NCBI GenBank assembly: GCA_033557465.1
Contig: CM066033.1
Coordinates: 380,749,289 to 380,813,288, forward strand
Source of the DNA: Ichthyophis bannanicus
Taxonomy: Eukaryota; Chordata; Amphibia; Gymnophiona; Ichthyophiidae
DNA: 64,000 nt
Reading direction: 5' to 3'
Below, in pieces: positions 45,283-55,038 of the stretch (the stretch's first letter is position 1; each line of letters opens with the position of its first letter). The notes below the pieces were generated by a model, which ran no database searches, was not told the origin of the DNA, and saw nothing but the letters and a program-made list of their open reading frames with translations. Made by a program: the position numbers and the translations under genes.

Positions 45283-46154
45283 TAAGTCTAACATTTGCAA
45301 CTGCTCCTTTTAGTTTTTTCTTAACTATTTTCCTCATTTTATCATAGTCTCCCTTTCGAAAGTTAAAAGGTAGTACTGTGGATTTCCTTACCATCCCTCC
45401 TCCATTAATTAAATCAAACGTGATTATGCTATGATCACTATTGCCAAGTGGCCCCAACACCTTTATCTATTGCACCAGATCTGGTTTTCCACTAAGGACT
45501 AGGTCCAATATGGCTTACCCTCTGGTCGGTTCATGAACCAGCTGCTCCAAGAAGCAGTCATTTATTTCATCTAGGAACTTTATCTCCCTGGCATGTCCTG
45601 CCGTGACACTGACCCAGTCAATACCAGGGTAATTGAAATCACCCATTATTATTACTGTGCTGTAATGTTTGTTAGCTTCCTTGATTTCTTTGAGCATTTC
45701 ATCATCCATTTGTTCATTCTGGCCAGGCGGTCGATAGTACAAATCCACCGCCATCGCCTTCCCCTTTTTACATGGAATTTCAATCCATAGAGATTCTACA
45801 GCAAATTTTGTTTCCTACAAAACTTTAATTCATTCTGACTCAATGCCCTCTCTAACATAGAGTGCAACCTCTCCACCAATTTGATCAGCTCTATCATTAC
45901 GATATAGTTTGTACCCAGGTATCACAGTGTCCCACTGGTTGTCCTCCTTCCACCTTGTCTCTGAGATTCCAATCATATCTAACCTCTCATTTAGTGCTAT
46001 ATATTCTAACTCTCCCATCTTAGTTTTTAGACTTCTAGCATTTGGATACAAGCATTTTAGAGACTGTAATTTATTTTTATTAATCTGGCTATTGGTAGGC
46101 ATGGGTAATTTGGAATCTTTAACCCTTTCCGACCTGAATGTTTTCATAGACACC

Positions 46155-46176
46155 ATATATATATATATATATACAT
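46155..46176. repeat. (TA)n microsatellite
   Basis: Alternating TA of about 20 bases within the ORF2 N-terminal region of CR1-2. Confidence 0.85.
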
Positions 46177-46709
46177 GGAATTCAATGAATAACATGACGT
46201 CCATTACAGTGGACATATGGTCTGAAAGGGCTATGTCTGCTCCATACTCAAGGGCATTTGGGCTACTTTACTCTTTTTTGGAACCTCTCTGCTTTTGGTA
46301 GTATCCTTCAAGGATACATTGTTCCGAACCATGCGCTCTTGGGCGACTGTCGGCTTTCCCCTATTATGTTGTTTAAAAGCTGCTCTATCTCCTTTTTAAA
46401 GGTTAATGCCAGCAGCCTGGTTCCATCCTGGTTAAGGTGAAGCTCATCCCTTCGGAAGAGCCCTTCCTTTCCCCAGAATGTTCCCCAGTTCCTAACAAAT
46501 CCAAAACCCTCATCCTTGCACCATTGTCTCATCCACGCATTGAGACTACGGAGCTCTGCCTGCTTCTTGGGTCCTGCGCGTGGAATGGGAAGCATTTCAG
46601 AGAAAGCTACCCTGGAAGTTCTGGATTTCATCTTCCTACCTAAAAGCCTAAACCTAGCCTCCAGAACCTCCCTACCACATTTTCCCATGGTATTGGTACC
46701 AACATGTAC

Positions 46710-47833
46710 TGTCACGCCACCACCACTCGCCTCTAGGTTAGAGGGGCGTGGATTATTGAAGGAATTCTCTGCTGTATGCTTTTTCAGCTTTTTCTTAAAC
46801 AATTTCCCTGCAATGCCCTCTGGGAAATGTAGTCCTTATTCAGCTGTATGAGAGCACCATGCAGAAAGCTGTAGTCAGGCTCAAGTAGGTAAGGCAAATG
46901 ACAGAAATTTATTATTTTTATATACACAATGGTTCGGTCATACCACACATAGGATTGTTGGTTCAGGATTCTTTGAAGCAAAAATTGTCCAAAACATATC
47001 CAACCACAAAATGCAGTTTTAAAGGTTCTCTCTATTGCAGGATACACAGTGTTTACCAGCAAGCCTAATTATATTCCCTTCTTAGCTTTGCTGGCTAAAG
47101 TACCAAACAGAAATCACATTTAAAGTCTGTGGTAAACTTCCCCTTTATAAACACAAGGGAAACACAGTCACCCTGCTTGTGGGATAAGGGTACCTTTTTC
47201 CTGGATAACCTTCTTTCAGGAATGGCTTGCCTTCTCTACGTTCCCCAGGTTTACAGCTTGGCACAAGGAACAGTCCATGGGAGTGTCCTCCTCAATCAGC
47301 TTCACCTCGGGCTCTCCCAGCTGCATAGGCTCTGTCTCCCCTTCCTGCTCAGCATGCTCAGCTAACAGCCTCCCGGGGGATCTTGGAGTCTCTCTTGTTC
47401 CTGGCTCCAAACTGTCCTGCAGCCGTGCTACGTGCCAAATAGCACTCTCTCCAGCTGGAAGGTCCGTTCCTCTGCTCTGCTCAGCCTGGCTTCCTGCTTC
47501 TCCTCTCCTCCTTTTCCCTAAATCATACTCTGCTCTGGGTTTATACTTCCAGGGCTCTAGCTCCAACCCCACCCTACTCAGGTGACGGCAATCAGCCTGA
47601 CTCCGGGCACCTGAGTGCTTGAAGCATTCACTGCCTAAAGGGTTCTGAGCCTTGTATCCTCTCCCCTTCATTCCACTAGGGGGAGCCTGAAATGTTTTCC
47701 ACGTGGAAGTTTTCTGATCCCTGGAGGTGTTTAGGGTTTTCCTACCCTGACTTGAGTAAAGGGGGCCCTTTACTAGGGTGAATTCCCTGTCTCTTTGTCC
47801 TCCCCCAGACTCTGGATAGGCCTCCTTGCCACA
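46710..47833 (-). mobile_element. Solo LTR-2 (ORF-bearing LTR family)
   Basis: On the minus strand it starts TGTGGCAAGG and ends GGCGTGACA, flanked by GTAC on both sides (46706-46709, 47834-47837). It interrupts CR1 ORF1 between VVLV and HVGTN, so the empty site can be read from the host gene. TATAAA (minus of 47540-47545) and AATAAA (minus of 46908-46913) are present. Length 1124 bp. Confidence 0.9.
47249..47545 (-). CDS. LTR-2 internal reading frame ending in MQ...MDC motif
   Basis: Open frame continuing downstream of TATAAA: basic and Glu-rich, with no in-frame Met until TEPMQLGEP (ATG complement at 47324-47326), then 16 codons to MDCSLC (47276-47278) and a GTAAAC donor-like site (47249-47254). 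The frame itself runs on to a stop at about 47216 and is open upstream to 47863. It corresponds to the frames in LTR-1 and LTR-3. Coding status is uncertain; see findings. Confidence 0.4.
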
Positions 47834-48679
47834 GTACCAAGACAACAGACTCCTCCCCAGCACTATCTAAGACCTTGTCTAGGTGGCGGGTGAGGTCCGC
47901 TACCTTCGCACCAGGCAGACATGTCACCAAGCGATCCTCACGTCCACCACCCACCCAGCTATGTACATGCCTAATGATCGAATCACCAACTATAACGGCT
48001 GTCCTAACCCTGCTCTCATGAGCACTTGGCCCTGGAGAAACTTTCTCGGTGCGAGAGGGTTTTACGTCACCTGGAGGACAGGTCCTAGCTATAGGATCAC
48101 TTCCTACCACACCAGAGTGATGCTCTCCTGTCACATGATCTCTCTCCTCCAAGTCCTTCAAGACTATATATCTGTAGGTCTCATCTATGTACCTCTCTGT
48201 CTTCCTTATGTTTTCCAAGTCTGCTACTCTTGCCTCTAGAGATCGGACTCATTCCCTGAGAGCAAAGAGCTCCTTGCACCTTGTGCACACGTGAGACCCC
48301 TCACCAAATGGGAGAAAATCATACATGTGACACTCAATGCAAAGACTGAAAAGCCCCCATCTCGCTGCTGGACTGCTGTCTGCATCTGGTTTTTAAGGGT
48401 GTGTTTAGATATTTAAGTTCTTTACTTACTAAGGGTTGCTGGGGATACGTATACTAATAAAACTATACCTAATACGTTTAATGTACTTTGTTCACCTGAA
48501 ATTTAATTAATCTCAGGTTCTTAGTGTATGCTGATGAGAATGAACGGCTGCACCTGAGAGTGAATATGACACCTCTTTTCCTTTAAAAGGTTTAAGCACC
48601 TATAAAGCTACGATTATCCCAGGGGTGGGTGGGTGATGAGGAGGGAGGGAGGGAAAAACTTATTAAAAGCTGGTTGCTA

Positions 48680-49445
48680 CATAGTACCCTCTCCTGTGCT
48701 TCTAAGGTAATCTATGACCAATCTCCAGAGGGAGTCCCACAGCCCTTGCTTGGATAGAGGTAGTCTTGGGTTCTAAATTTAACCAGAAAGCTCTCCTCTG
48801 TTTTAAATTTAAACTGAAACTCTTTGCTGCTACTAGGCCCTGCTTGATTTAACAAATACACTGGGTTCACAGATTAATCAGCTTTAATCTAAAGAATTCC
48901 TTTTTCACCAAGATTTAGAAAAATTCCCAGAAGTAATATTTACAATTGCAGATCTCTCTCCAGAAGTAGCAGTCCCCTTTTCTAGTCCTTCAAAACTGAG
49001 AGCAGCACAGCACTCCAGTTGAACTATTTATGTCTGTGTTTCTGAGGTAAGCTGTGACCAATTTCCTGAGTGATGAACACTGTCTTTGCTGGAAGGTGGG
49101 AGTCTTTCAAAATGGCCTTTTGAACTGTTGCCTGGCTTTAACACCTATATAAAAAATTTCAGAGGTCTCTTGCCCCCTATATAGAAGGCCTCTTTGTAAG
49201 GGTCTCTAGAAATTATTTATTGCTCAAGGAATACTGACCCTGTTTTGCCTTTTATGCTATGTTATATTCTGATTTGATTTAAATTAAAGCTCTTTGCTGC
49301 TACTAGGCCCTGGCTAACTATTAACTTTAAACTGGAAGCTCTCTGCTGGTTCTAAAGTTAACCAGAAAGCTCTCCTCTGTGTTTTAAATGTAAGTAAACT
49401 AGGTCCTGACTGACTATTAAATCTAAACTGGAAGCTCTCTGCTTA
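48680..49445. repeat. Irregular repeats, possibly CR1-2 5' leader
   Basis: The block CTCTTTGCTGCTACTAGGCC with CTG occurs at about 48818 and 49287. TAACCAGAAAGCTCTCCTCT occurs at about 48780 and 49364. AACTGGAAGCTCTCTGCT occurs at about 49328 and 49426. CTATGACCAAT/CTGTGACCAAT occur at about 48710 and 49050. No coding frame. Position just upstream of CR1 ORF1 suggests a 5' leader, but this is unproven. Confidence 0.5.
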
Positions 49446-49612
49446 TCGATTAAATATCACAGATAACCAGTTATCTGAATTGCTAACCAGGCAACCTGGA
49501 TATTCAATGCTGGTAGCCGGATATGATCGTGGCATTGAATATCTGGGTTTAAGTTAAAACAGCAATGGCCAGCCGCTTTAAGAGTACTGGCTGCTGCTGT
49601 TGAATATCGACC
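49446..49612. repeat. Fragment of ATATTCA-type MITE
   Basis: Contains GGATATTCAATGCTGG and CATTGAATATCTGGG, and ends TTGAATATCGACCCC. Related in word use and end sequence to 11000-11395. Confidence 0.35.
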
Positions 49613-49699
49613 CCATAATTTTTACTGGCAATTCCAATGAAATTATATAGCACAAATTATATTCCTATGAGAGGAAATGCCAAAAAACCCCGTTGATAT

Positions 49700-51027
49700 T
49701 GTGATAGGGCTGAAGCTAGTGAAGCAGTGAATTGGAAAAAAAACGCTGTCTTTCACAAAGCAGCTGACTTGCAGGAGCTGCAATTGCATAGCAACACAGC
49801 TAGAGGGAGTAGGTACGAACCTGCAGAGGCTGAGCAAACACACCCAAGTACTGATTATGCAGTGACTAATCAGACGCACCTGAAGAGCAGGCCAGAAAAC
49901 TCAAGAGGAGAACGGCTTTATAAGCAGAGAGCTGCAGCCAGACTAAAAAGGGGAGAAAGAGGAGAAGAAGCCAGGATCCAAGGGAGAGAGACTCCAGGAG
50001 AAGCCAGGATCCAAGGGAGAGAGACTCCATGCCTAGAGGGAGGCCTGAGCTCACCAGAAGGATTGAGAAAGGAACTTAAAGGTACTGGAAGGAATGGTCC
50101 TGACTGTGGAATCCCCCATACTGAGAAGCAGAGAGGCCTGGATTCATTACCTGGCCGTCCCAAGCTTCAGGGACGACAAGCAGTGCCCAGGAGACTCACA
50201 GAAACAGTCTGTAAAGGAGACTGTATCCAAGGAAGGGTACCTGGTAAGGAAAATACCAGCAGCACCGACTTCAGGAAGCCAAGGTACAGTGGTACTTTAA
50301 TTCTAAAAAGAGACTTAGCTCCTAGAAGGGCTTTTGAATCAGATAACCATTCTGAGAGGAATGAAAGAAGGCAGGAGTTCTGGAAGCCACGACATAGAGG
50401 CCTAAGAACAAGCCATGCTTCCTACTTGAAAAACCTTGAACAGCCCAGCTGGAGGATAGGTGAAGGAAATACTAATTTGCACCCTATAGCAGCCAGGGAG
50501 AGCTCAAATACAGGAGAAAGCACAGATGAGCTGGAACCCATGCAAGTGGAGCCTGGGGATTTAGAAGCATTGTCACAGGAGGAATTAATGGACTGCTCTA
50601 TTTGTGTTGCGGGAAGCCTTGAGTCGCTCCCAGAGGTATAGTTTACCAGAACCTGCACTAACAATGATTTTGCTTACATTGACCTAAAGGAGAGCTGGTT
50701 TATTTGTTTCACTCCGAAGTTTAGAAAACCCTTTATATTCTACAAGGAACTGTGAAGCCTGTAACAGTTTTACTTGTTTAATAACACTTTGGCATAAACC
50801 TGAAAATAAGGAAAACTTTACTTTTGTTACTTAGCGAACCTCAGTGCTAAAAGGGAAATAAAAGCTTTTTTGTTTACCCTCTACTTGGCATCCACAACTC
50901 ATTTCTATAAGGAGAAAGGACTACAAGGACCAAGGTGCATCTGGCCCAAAAGAGTCTTTTACTTCTACAATTGATTTAAATGCACCACCTGCCCCTGCAG
51001 CCACCGGCCACCAGGGGGGTGGTGACA
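49700..51027 (+). mobile_element. Solo LTR-3 (ORF-bearing LTR family)
   Basis: Starts TGTGATAGGG and ends GGGTGGTGACA, flanked by ATAT on both sides (49696-49699, 51028-51031). TATAAG at 49919-49924 and AATAAA at 50857-50862. Aligns at its ends and around the polyadenylation signal with LTR-1 and LTR-2. A 29-bp direct duplication is visible inside (GAAGCCAGGATCCAAGGGAG at about 49967 and 49996). Length 1328 bp. Confidence 0.9.
49925..50641 (+). CDS. LTR-3 internal reading frame ending in MQ...MDC motif
   Basis: Open from upstream of the LTR TATA box to a TAG at 50639-50641. Rich in Arg, Lys, Glu, Gln and Gly. The only in-frame Met codons downstream of the TATA are in LEPMQVEP (50540) and, 16 codons later, LMDCSIC (50588). 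A GTATAG donor-like site starts at 50636. Out-of-frame ATGs precede it (for example 50029), so simple scanning would not reach it. The frame may be a spliced leader exon, a non-AUG product, or a by-product of low T content. Confidence 0.4.
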   Translation, partial: QRAAARLKRGERGEEARIQGRETPGEARIQGRETPCLEGGLSSPEGLRKELKGTGRNGPDCGIPHTEKQRGLDSLPGRPKLQGRQAVPRRLTETVCKGDCIQGRVPGKENTSSTDFRKPRYSGTLILKRDLAPRRAFESDNHSERNERRQEFWKPRHRGLRTSHASYLKNLEQPSWRIGEGNTNLHPIAARESSNTGESTDELEPMQVEPGDLEALSQEELMDCSICVAGSLESLPEV

Positions 51028-51031
51028 ATAT

Positions 51032-52269
51032 ACAGGAAGAGTCCTGCACGTAACTGTTCACAGGGCCCTTTTAAATATATAGGGCCAGTCTATTAAAAGT
51101 TTTTTCCTATGTTGCTTGGTACATCTGGTCCACAAGGAGTTAATGTACCTCCCCTAATACTTTATCTTTCTCTGGTGAACATTCATAGATGTGAATATTT
51201 CTCTCCCCATATGAAAAATACTTAGTTCTCCTTGTAGGCTGGGCAGACTGGATGGGTGATTTCCTGTGTGAGCTTCCTTATGTGCGAATTACCTGCTTCG
51301 CTTTTGACATTTAGATACTGGCTAGTCAATCACACAGACCCCAATCACACAGACCACTGGGTTTTCTTTCTTTCATCTTTTGCAGGAGAGCAATTTGTTT
51401 TGAGTTCATGAGTTCAACAGCCCCCGAGGCTGATTCCTATGGAAGCAGCTCAAAATCAGCTTTCATATTGCTATTTTAAAACTTGTGCCAGCAGCTGGAC
51501 TGGCCAGATAAAAACTGGCCAGGCCAGTGTGAATTCAGTTAGTTTGGCTCCCTTCTGAATACTCTCTGTAGGCGTCACTGTTGTGTAATAAACTGGAATT
51601 CCAACTTCATCCCACCTAGGAACTACAATGGCTGCCTCTACAGCAAATACAATTCACTGAGCAATAGCTCAACCAGCAGAAGCCAGGTCCAGAAAGTGAA
51701 CCCAGGTCTCTTGTTCAGCAGAAAAATCAATATTTTTACTTAAAATCCCTTTCAGTTCTGTCTCACAACATACTAATTGGCTGAACAGCTTTTGAAACAT
51801 TGTAATAAAAGCTGGGGCTTCACATTTATCACTGTCACTCAGATTGGATGAAAATATGAAGATACTAAACAGCTTAAAATAGAATTTCTTTGCCAGGGTA
51901 GAAAAGTTAGTAACTCGGTGCACATGAGCCTTAAACAGAAATCAAACAAATTAACGAGTCACCTAGATCAAATGTTTGCAAATGTATTTGACAAATATTC
52001 ATTGTGAATATCCTGAAAAACAGACCTATCTGTGACTCCTGAGGACAGCAGTCAGGGCTGGTGCAAGGGTGTTTAAGTACCTTAGGCGAACCTTCAGCTT
52101 TGCACTTAGTTCTTCACCCCTCCCCCCAATGATTTTGGTCACTAAATTGAACAATCATGATCACTCCACAGCACCATTCTCAGAACAATTCTGTAAAAAT
52201 ACATAATTGGATATTATCAGATTGATTTTGAAAACCACTTATCTAGTTGCCATCAGGTGCTGGTCACAT
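51032..52269. other. No gene seen
   Basis: Unassigned. An 84-codon minus-strand frame at 51669-51923 (KKFYFKLFSIFIFSSNLS) has no domain I recognise and may be a chance frame or a decayed transposase piece. Confidence 0.3.
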
Positions 52270-52659
52270 AAGGGCTCTTATTTTGAACCCTAGTCCATAG
52301 GGCCCTCACTTGATTTGCAGCTTGTCGTGCTGTGAGGGCTTATGTGCATCAGTGATGCTGAGGGCTAAGCTATCAGTAGCTTAACTACTGGCAGGGTCTC
52401 CCAAGAAGGACAGGTCTCAGCTGAGGTGCCAGACCAAGATAAACCACCCATCTGGGCAGCAGCAGAATGGGACGGTGGTGGCGGCAGAGGATCACATTCT
52501 GTAGCAACAACACTAAACTTAAACTGCGCGGAAGAAAGGCCTGGCAATCTACTTCCATATCCTGCCACGAAAACCCAATGGATAGTCACAACAAAACAAA
52601 TTGTACAACAGAGCTGGAAGATGAGACCCCCAGGTTGGAAGGCACTCAACTGGCTACTG

Positions 52660-54830
52660 GGGAGAAGCATTTATGATGTGGTTGGATCAAAGCCCTTGGA
52701 ATGTCTGACTGCTGCTGTAGCTGCGCATGAAATGAGAGTCAGAAGCTGCAAAGATGTTTTACATATTGGGACATGGAATATACGAAGCATGAACCAAGGG
52801 AAGTTGGAGGTGGTCAAGAATGAATTGGAATGTGTACAACTCGATCTGTTGGGTGTCAGCGAACTGAAATGAACTAGCATCGGGCGCTTTGCATCTGATG
52901 ATCACATGGTCTACTATGCTGGAAATGAAAGACAAAGGAGAAATAGTGTTGCATTTATAATTAAGAAGAAATGTGCAAGAACTGTAATGAAATACAAAGC
53001 ATTGCAATAAGTGAACACTTAATTTCTATTAGTCTACGAGGAATATCTAACACAACTATAATTCAAGTATATGCCCCAACAACAGCTGGAGAAGAGGATG
53101 AAATTGATGAGTTTTATGAACAAGTACAAGCTGAAATTAACAGAACATGCAAACTGGATATCCTGATAGTCATGGGTGACTGGAACGCAAACGTTGGCAA
53201 CAAAGGAGGAAGCAAAATGGTTGGAAAATATGGACTTCGCAACAGATATGAAGCTGGAGAAAGACTGATAGAATTCTGCAAGACCAACAATCTATTCATC
53301 TCAAACACCTTCTTCCAGCAACACAAGCGGCAACTGCACACATGGACCACCCAATGGATTGTATAAAAATCAAATTGACTACATCTTGACGTCAACGATG
53401 GAAAAGTTCTATAGCATCAACAAAGACAAACCCTGGAGCTGTACAGATCACCAATTACTAGTATGCAAACTCAAACTAAAGTTGAAAAAGAGCAAGCATG
53501 CATGTAGCTCTGTAGTACAATTTGTTTTGTTGTGACTTGCTGTATGCATGTATGTAGCCTAAATATGACTTTGAGAATATACCACCGGAATTTAAAGACT
53601 GCCTGCAAAATCAATTTGCTGCTTTAGATACAAATGGCAGAGCTCCAGAAGAGTTATGGGATGACATCAAGATGGTTGTGTTGGAAGAAAGTGAGAAATC
53701 TTTACAAAAGGTGAAAAAGCAAAAATGGCCAAAACAGATGACCAAACAAACTCTGAAATTTGCCCAGAAATGCAGAGAAGCTAAAGCCAGAGGAGAAAGA
53801 GAAGCAATCGCAGAACTTAACAGAGATTTCCAACATGCAGCAAGACAAGACAGGGAGAAGTACTACAATGACACATGCAAGGAAATAGAAGCAGAAACTA
53901 TTAGAGGAATAACAAAATCAGCTTTCCTAAAGCTACAAGAGTTGAAAAAATTCCAGCCTTGAATTGGAATGTTACAAAATGCTCAAGGATCCATGTTGAA
54001 TGATGCTGAGATCATCAAAAAAAGGTGGAACGAATATACAGAGCTATTATATGATAAAGATCAAGTGAACCAACAGCCGTTTCAACCTGTACCTTATGAT
54101 CCAGAACCATTGCTGATGAAAGAAGAAATTGAAGCAGCATTGAAAGCCTTATCAAAGAACAAATCACCAGGCATTGATGGCATTCCCATAGAGGTATTAC
54201 AGCAAACTGATGCAGTTGTTACCATACTTACAAGGCTCTGCCAAGAAATTTGGAAGACAAATTCATGGCCAACTGACTGGAAAAGATCTGTGTTTATACC
54301 AATACTAAAGAAAGGTAATCCAACTGACTCTGAAAATTATTGCACAATCACTCTGTTCCCACATGCCAGCAAGATTCTACTGAAAACTATTCAGCAGAGA
54401 CTACAACCATACCTGGAACGAGAACTGCCTTAAGTGCAAACAGGGTTCATGAAAGGGCGAGGAACGAGAGACATCATTGCGGATCTGCGATGGATCCTTG
54501 AAAAGACTAAAGAATACCAAAAGGATATCTATATGTGTTTTATTGACTACAGCAAGGCTTTTGACTGTGTAAACCATGAGAAACTTGGGCCACATTAAGA
54601 AGTATGGGCATATCAGAACACCTGATTGTTCTCTTGCACAACCTTTACATTGATCAAGAAGCAACAGTTCAAATGGAACAAGGAGAAACAGAATGGTTTA
54701 AAATAAGCAAAGGTGTATAACAAGGCTGCATACTTCTCCCTTCCTGTTTAATTTATATGCAGAACAAATCATCAGAGAAGCAGGACTCTATGAAGATAAC
54801 AGAGGTGTAAAGATTAGTGGGAGACTCAAC
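52660..54830 (+). pseudogene. RTE-B ORF2, 5' part (endonuclease and start of RT)
   Basis: Endonuclease: LHIGTWNIRSMNQGKLEVVK (about 52757), LLGVSELK, IIQVYAPTTAGEEDEIDEFY (about 53060), IVMGDWNANVGNKGG (about 53170), LFISNTFFQQHKRQLHTWTT. Linker: KVKKQKWPKQMTKQTLKFAQ, NRDFQHAARQDREKYY. Reverse transcriptase start: EAALKALSKNKSPGIDGIPI (about 54130), WKRSVFIPILKKGNPTDSEN, and later FIDYSKAFDCVN (about 54540). Stops at 52870, about 53960 and 54431, plus an insert near 53500-53560. Confidence 0.82.
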
Positions 54831-54831
54831 A

Positions 54832-54969
54832 TTCTCCATGGACAAGCAGGAAGCGTCAGCCACACCAGGTGTTGACCTTCGGGTGGCGCCATCAACAGAA
54901 GTACTCTCAAGATCAGATTTCTGAGTAGGAGACCCCACCTCCCCGGCCCGCCCCCAGCCCAGCCAGTTC
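54832..54969. repeat. DIRS C left inverted terminal repeat
   Basis: TTCTCCATGGACAAGCAGGA... to about the AGCCAGT at 54961. The reverse complement matches 60191-60326 with few differences (for example the CCACACCAGGTG and CCCGCCCCCAGCCCAGCCAG blocks). Confidence 0.9.
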
Positions 54970-55038
54970 TAATTCTTCCGCCTTGCCATCAAGACGGATT
55001 TTCTCTCTCTCTACTCATTCTCACCTGAAAATGCCCAA

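Larger units (their letters stand above)
43200..46216 (-). pseudogene. CR1-2 ORF2 (endonuclease plus reverse transcriptase)
   Basis: Endonuclease: CLYPNARSLKTKMGELEYIA, RLDMIGISETRW (about 45990-45950), GEVALYVREG, VDLYYRPPGQNEQMDDEML, MGDFNYPGIDWVS (about 45640). Reverse transcriptase: LDFQKAFDKVPH (about 44200), VPQGSVLGPLLFDIFINDLE, KFADDTKLFKVV (about 43970-43930). C-terminal: LEYCVQFWSPYLKKDI, YEERLERLGLFNLEKRWLRG. Stops and frameshifts at several joints, plus a short insert at 45158-45282. Otherwise well conserved, better than CR1-1. Confidence 0.87.
46300..48380 (-). pseudogene. CR1-2 ORF1 (zinc finger, coiled coil, SGNH esterase-like), split by LTR-2
   Basis: N-terminus: LCIECHMYDF and HVCTRCKEL (C-x2-C pairs, about 48350-48270), then a stop and a leucine-rich coiled coil (VRSLEARVADLEN). 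The esterase-like domain starts VIVGDSIIRHVHSW (GDS box, about 48005) and PGAKVADLTRHLDKVL, breaks at LTR-2, resumes HVGTNTMGKCG (46709 down), continues LNAWMRQWCKDEGFGFV and ends FRRDELHLNQDGTRLLA (Asp..His box). CR1 ORF1 proteins of this type bind nucleic acid and carry a lipid-esterase fold of unclear role. All catalytic boxes (GDS, GTN, D..H) are still readable. Confidence 0.8.
42960..48420 (-). mobile_element. CR1-type LINE, copy CR1-2, near full length with insertions
   Basis: Minus strand, 3' end at left with ATACTGGGTCAGACCAAG (about 42982). It covers ORF2 (reverse transcriptase and endonuclease, 43.2-46.2 kb) and ORF1 (46.3-48.4 kb). A short LINE tail (45158-45282) and solo LTR-2 (46710-47833) are inserted. 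Without them the element is about 4.2 kb, close to the usual CR1 length. The 5' untranslated part may continue to about 49445. Coding frames are broken. Confidence 0.87.

Noticed and set aside
42960..49445. CR1-2 as an intact active element
   Set aside because: Insertions, stops (for example just after the zinc-finger region) and frameshifts break both ORFs.
49727..50641. A 304-codon host gene
   Set aside because: It would start at GTG, lies inside a solo LTR with clear ends and has no introns. Its composition is T-poor, which lengthens open frames by chance.
27319..51027. LTR-1 and LTR-3 as the 5' and 3' LTRs of one large provirus
   Set aside because: They share orientation, but each has its own different 4-bp duplication (CTAC and ATAT). 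The DNA between them consists of unrelated LINEs, so they are separate solo LTRs.
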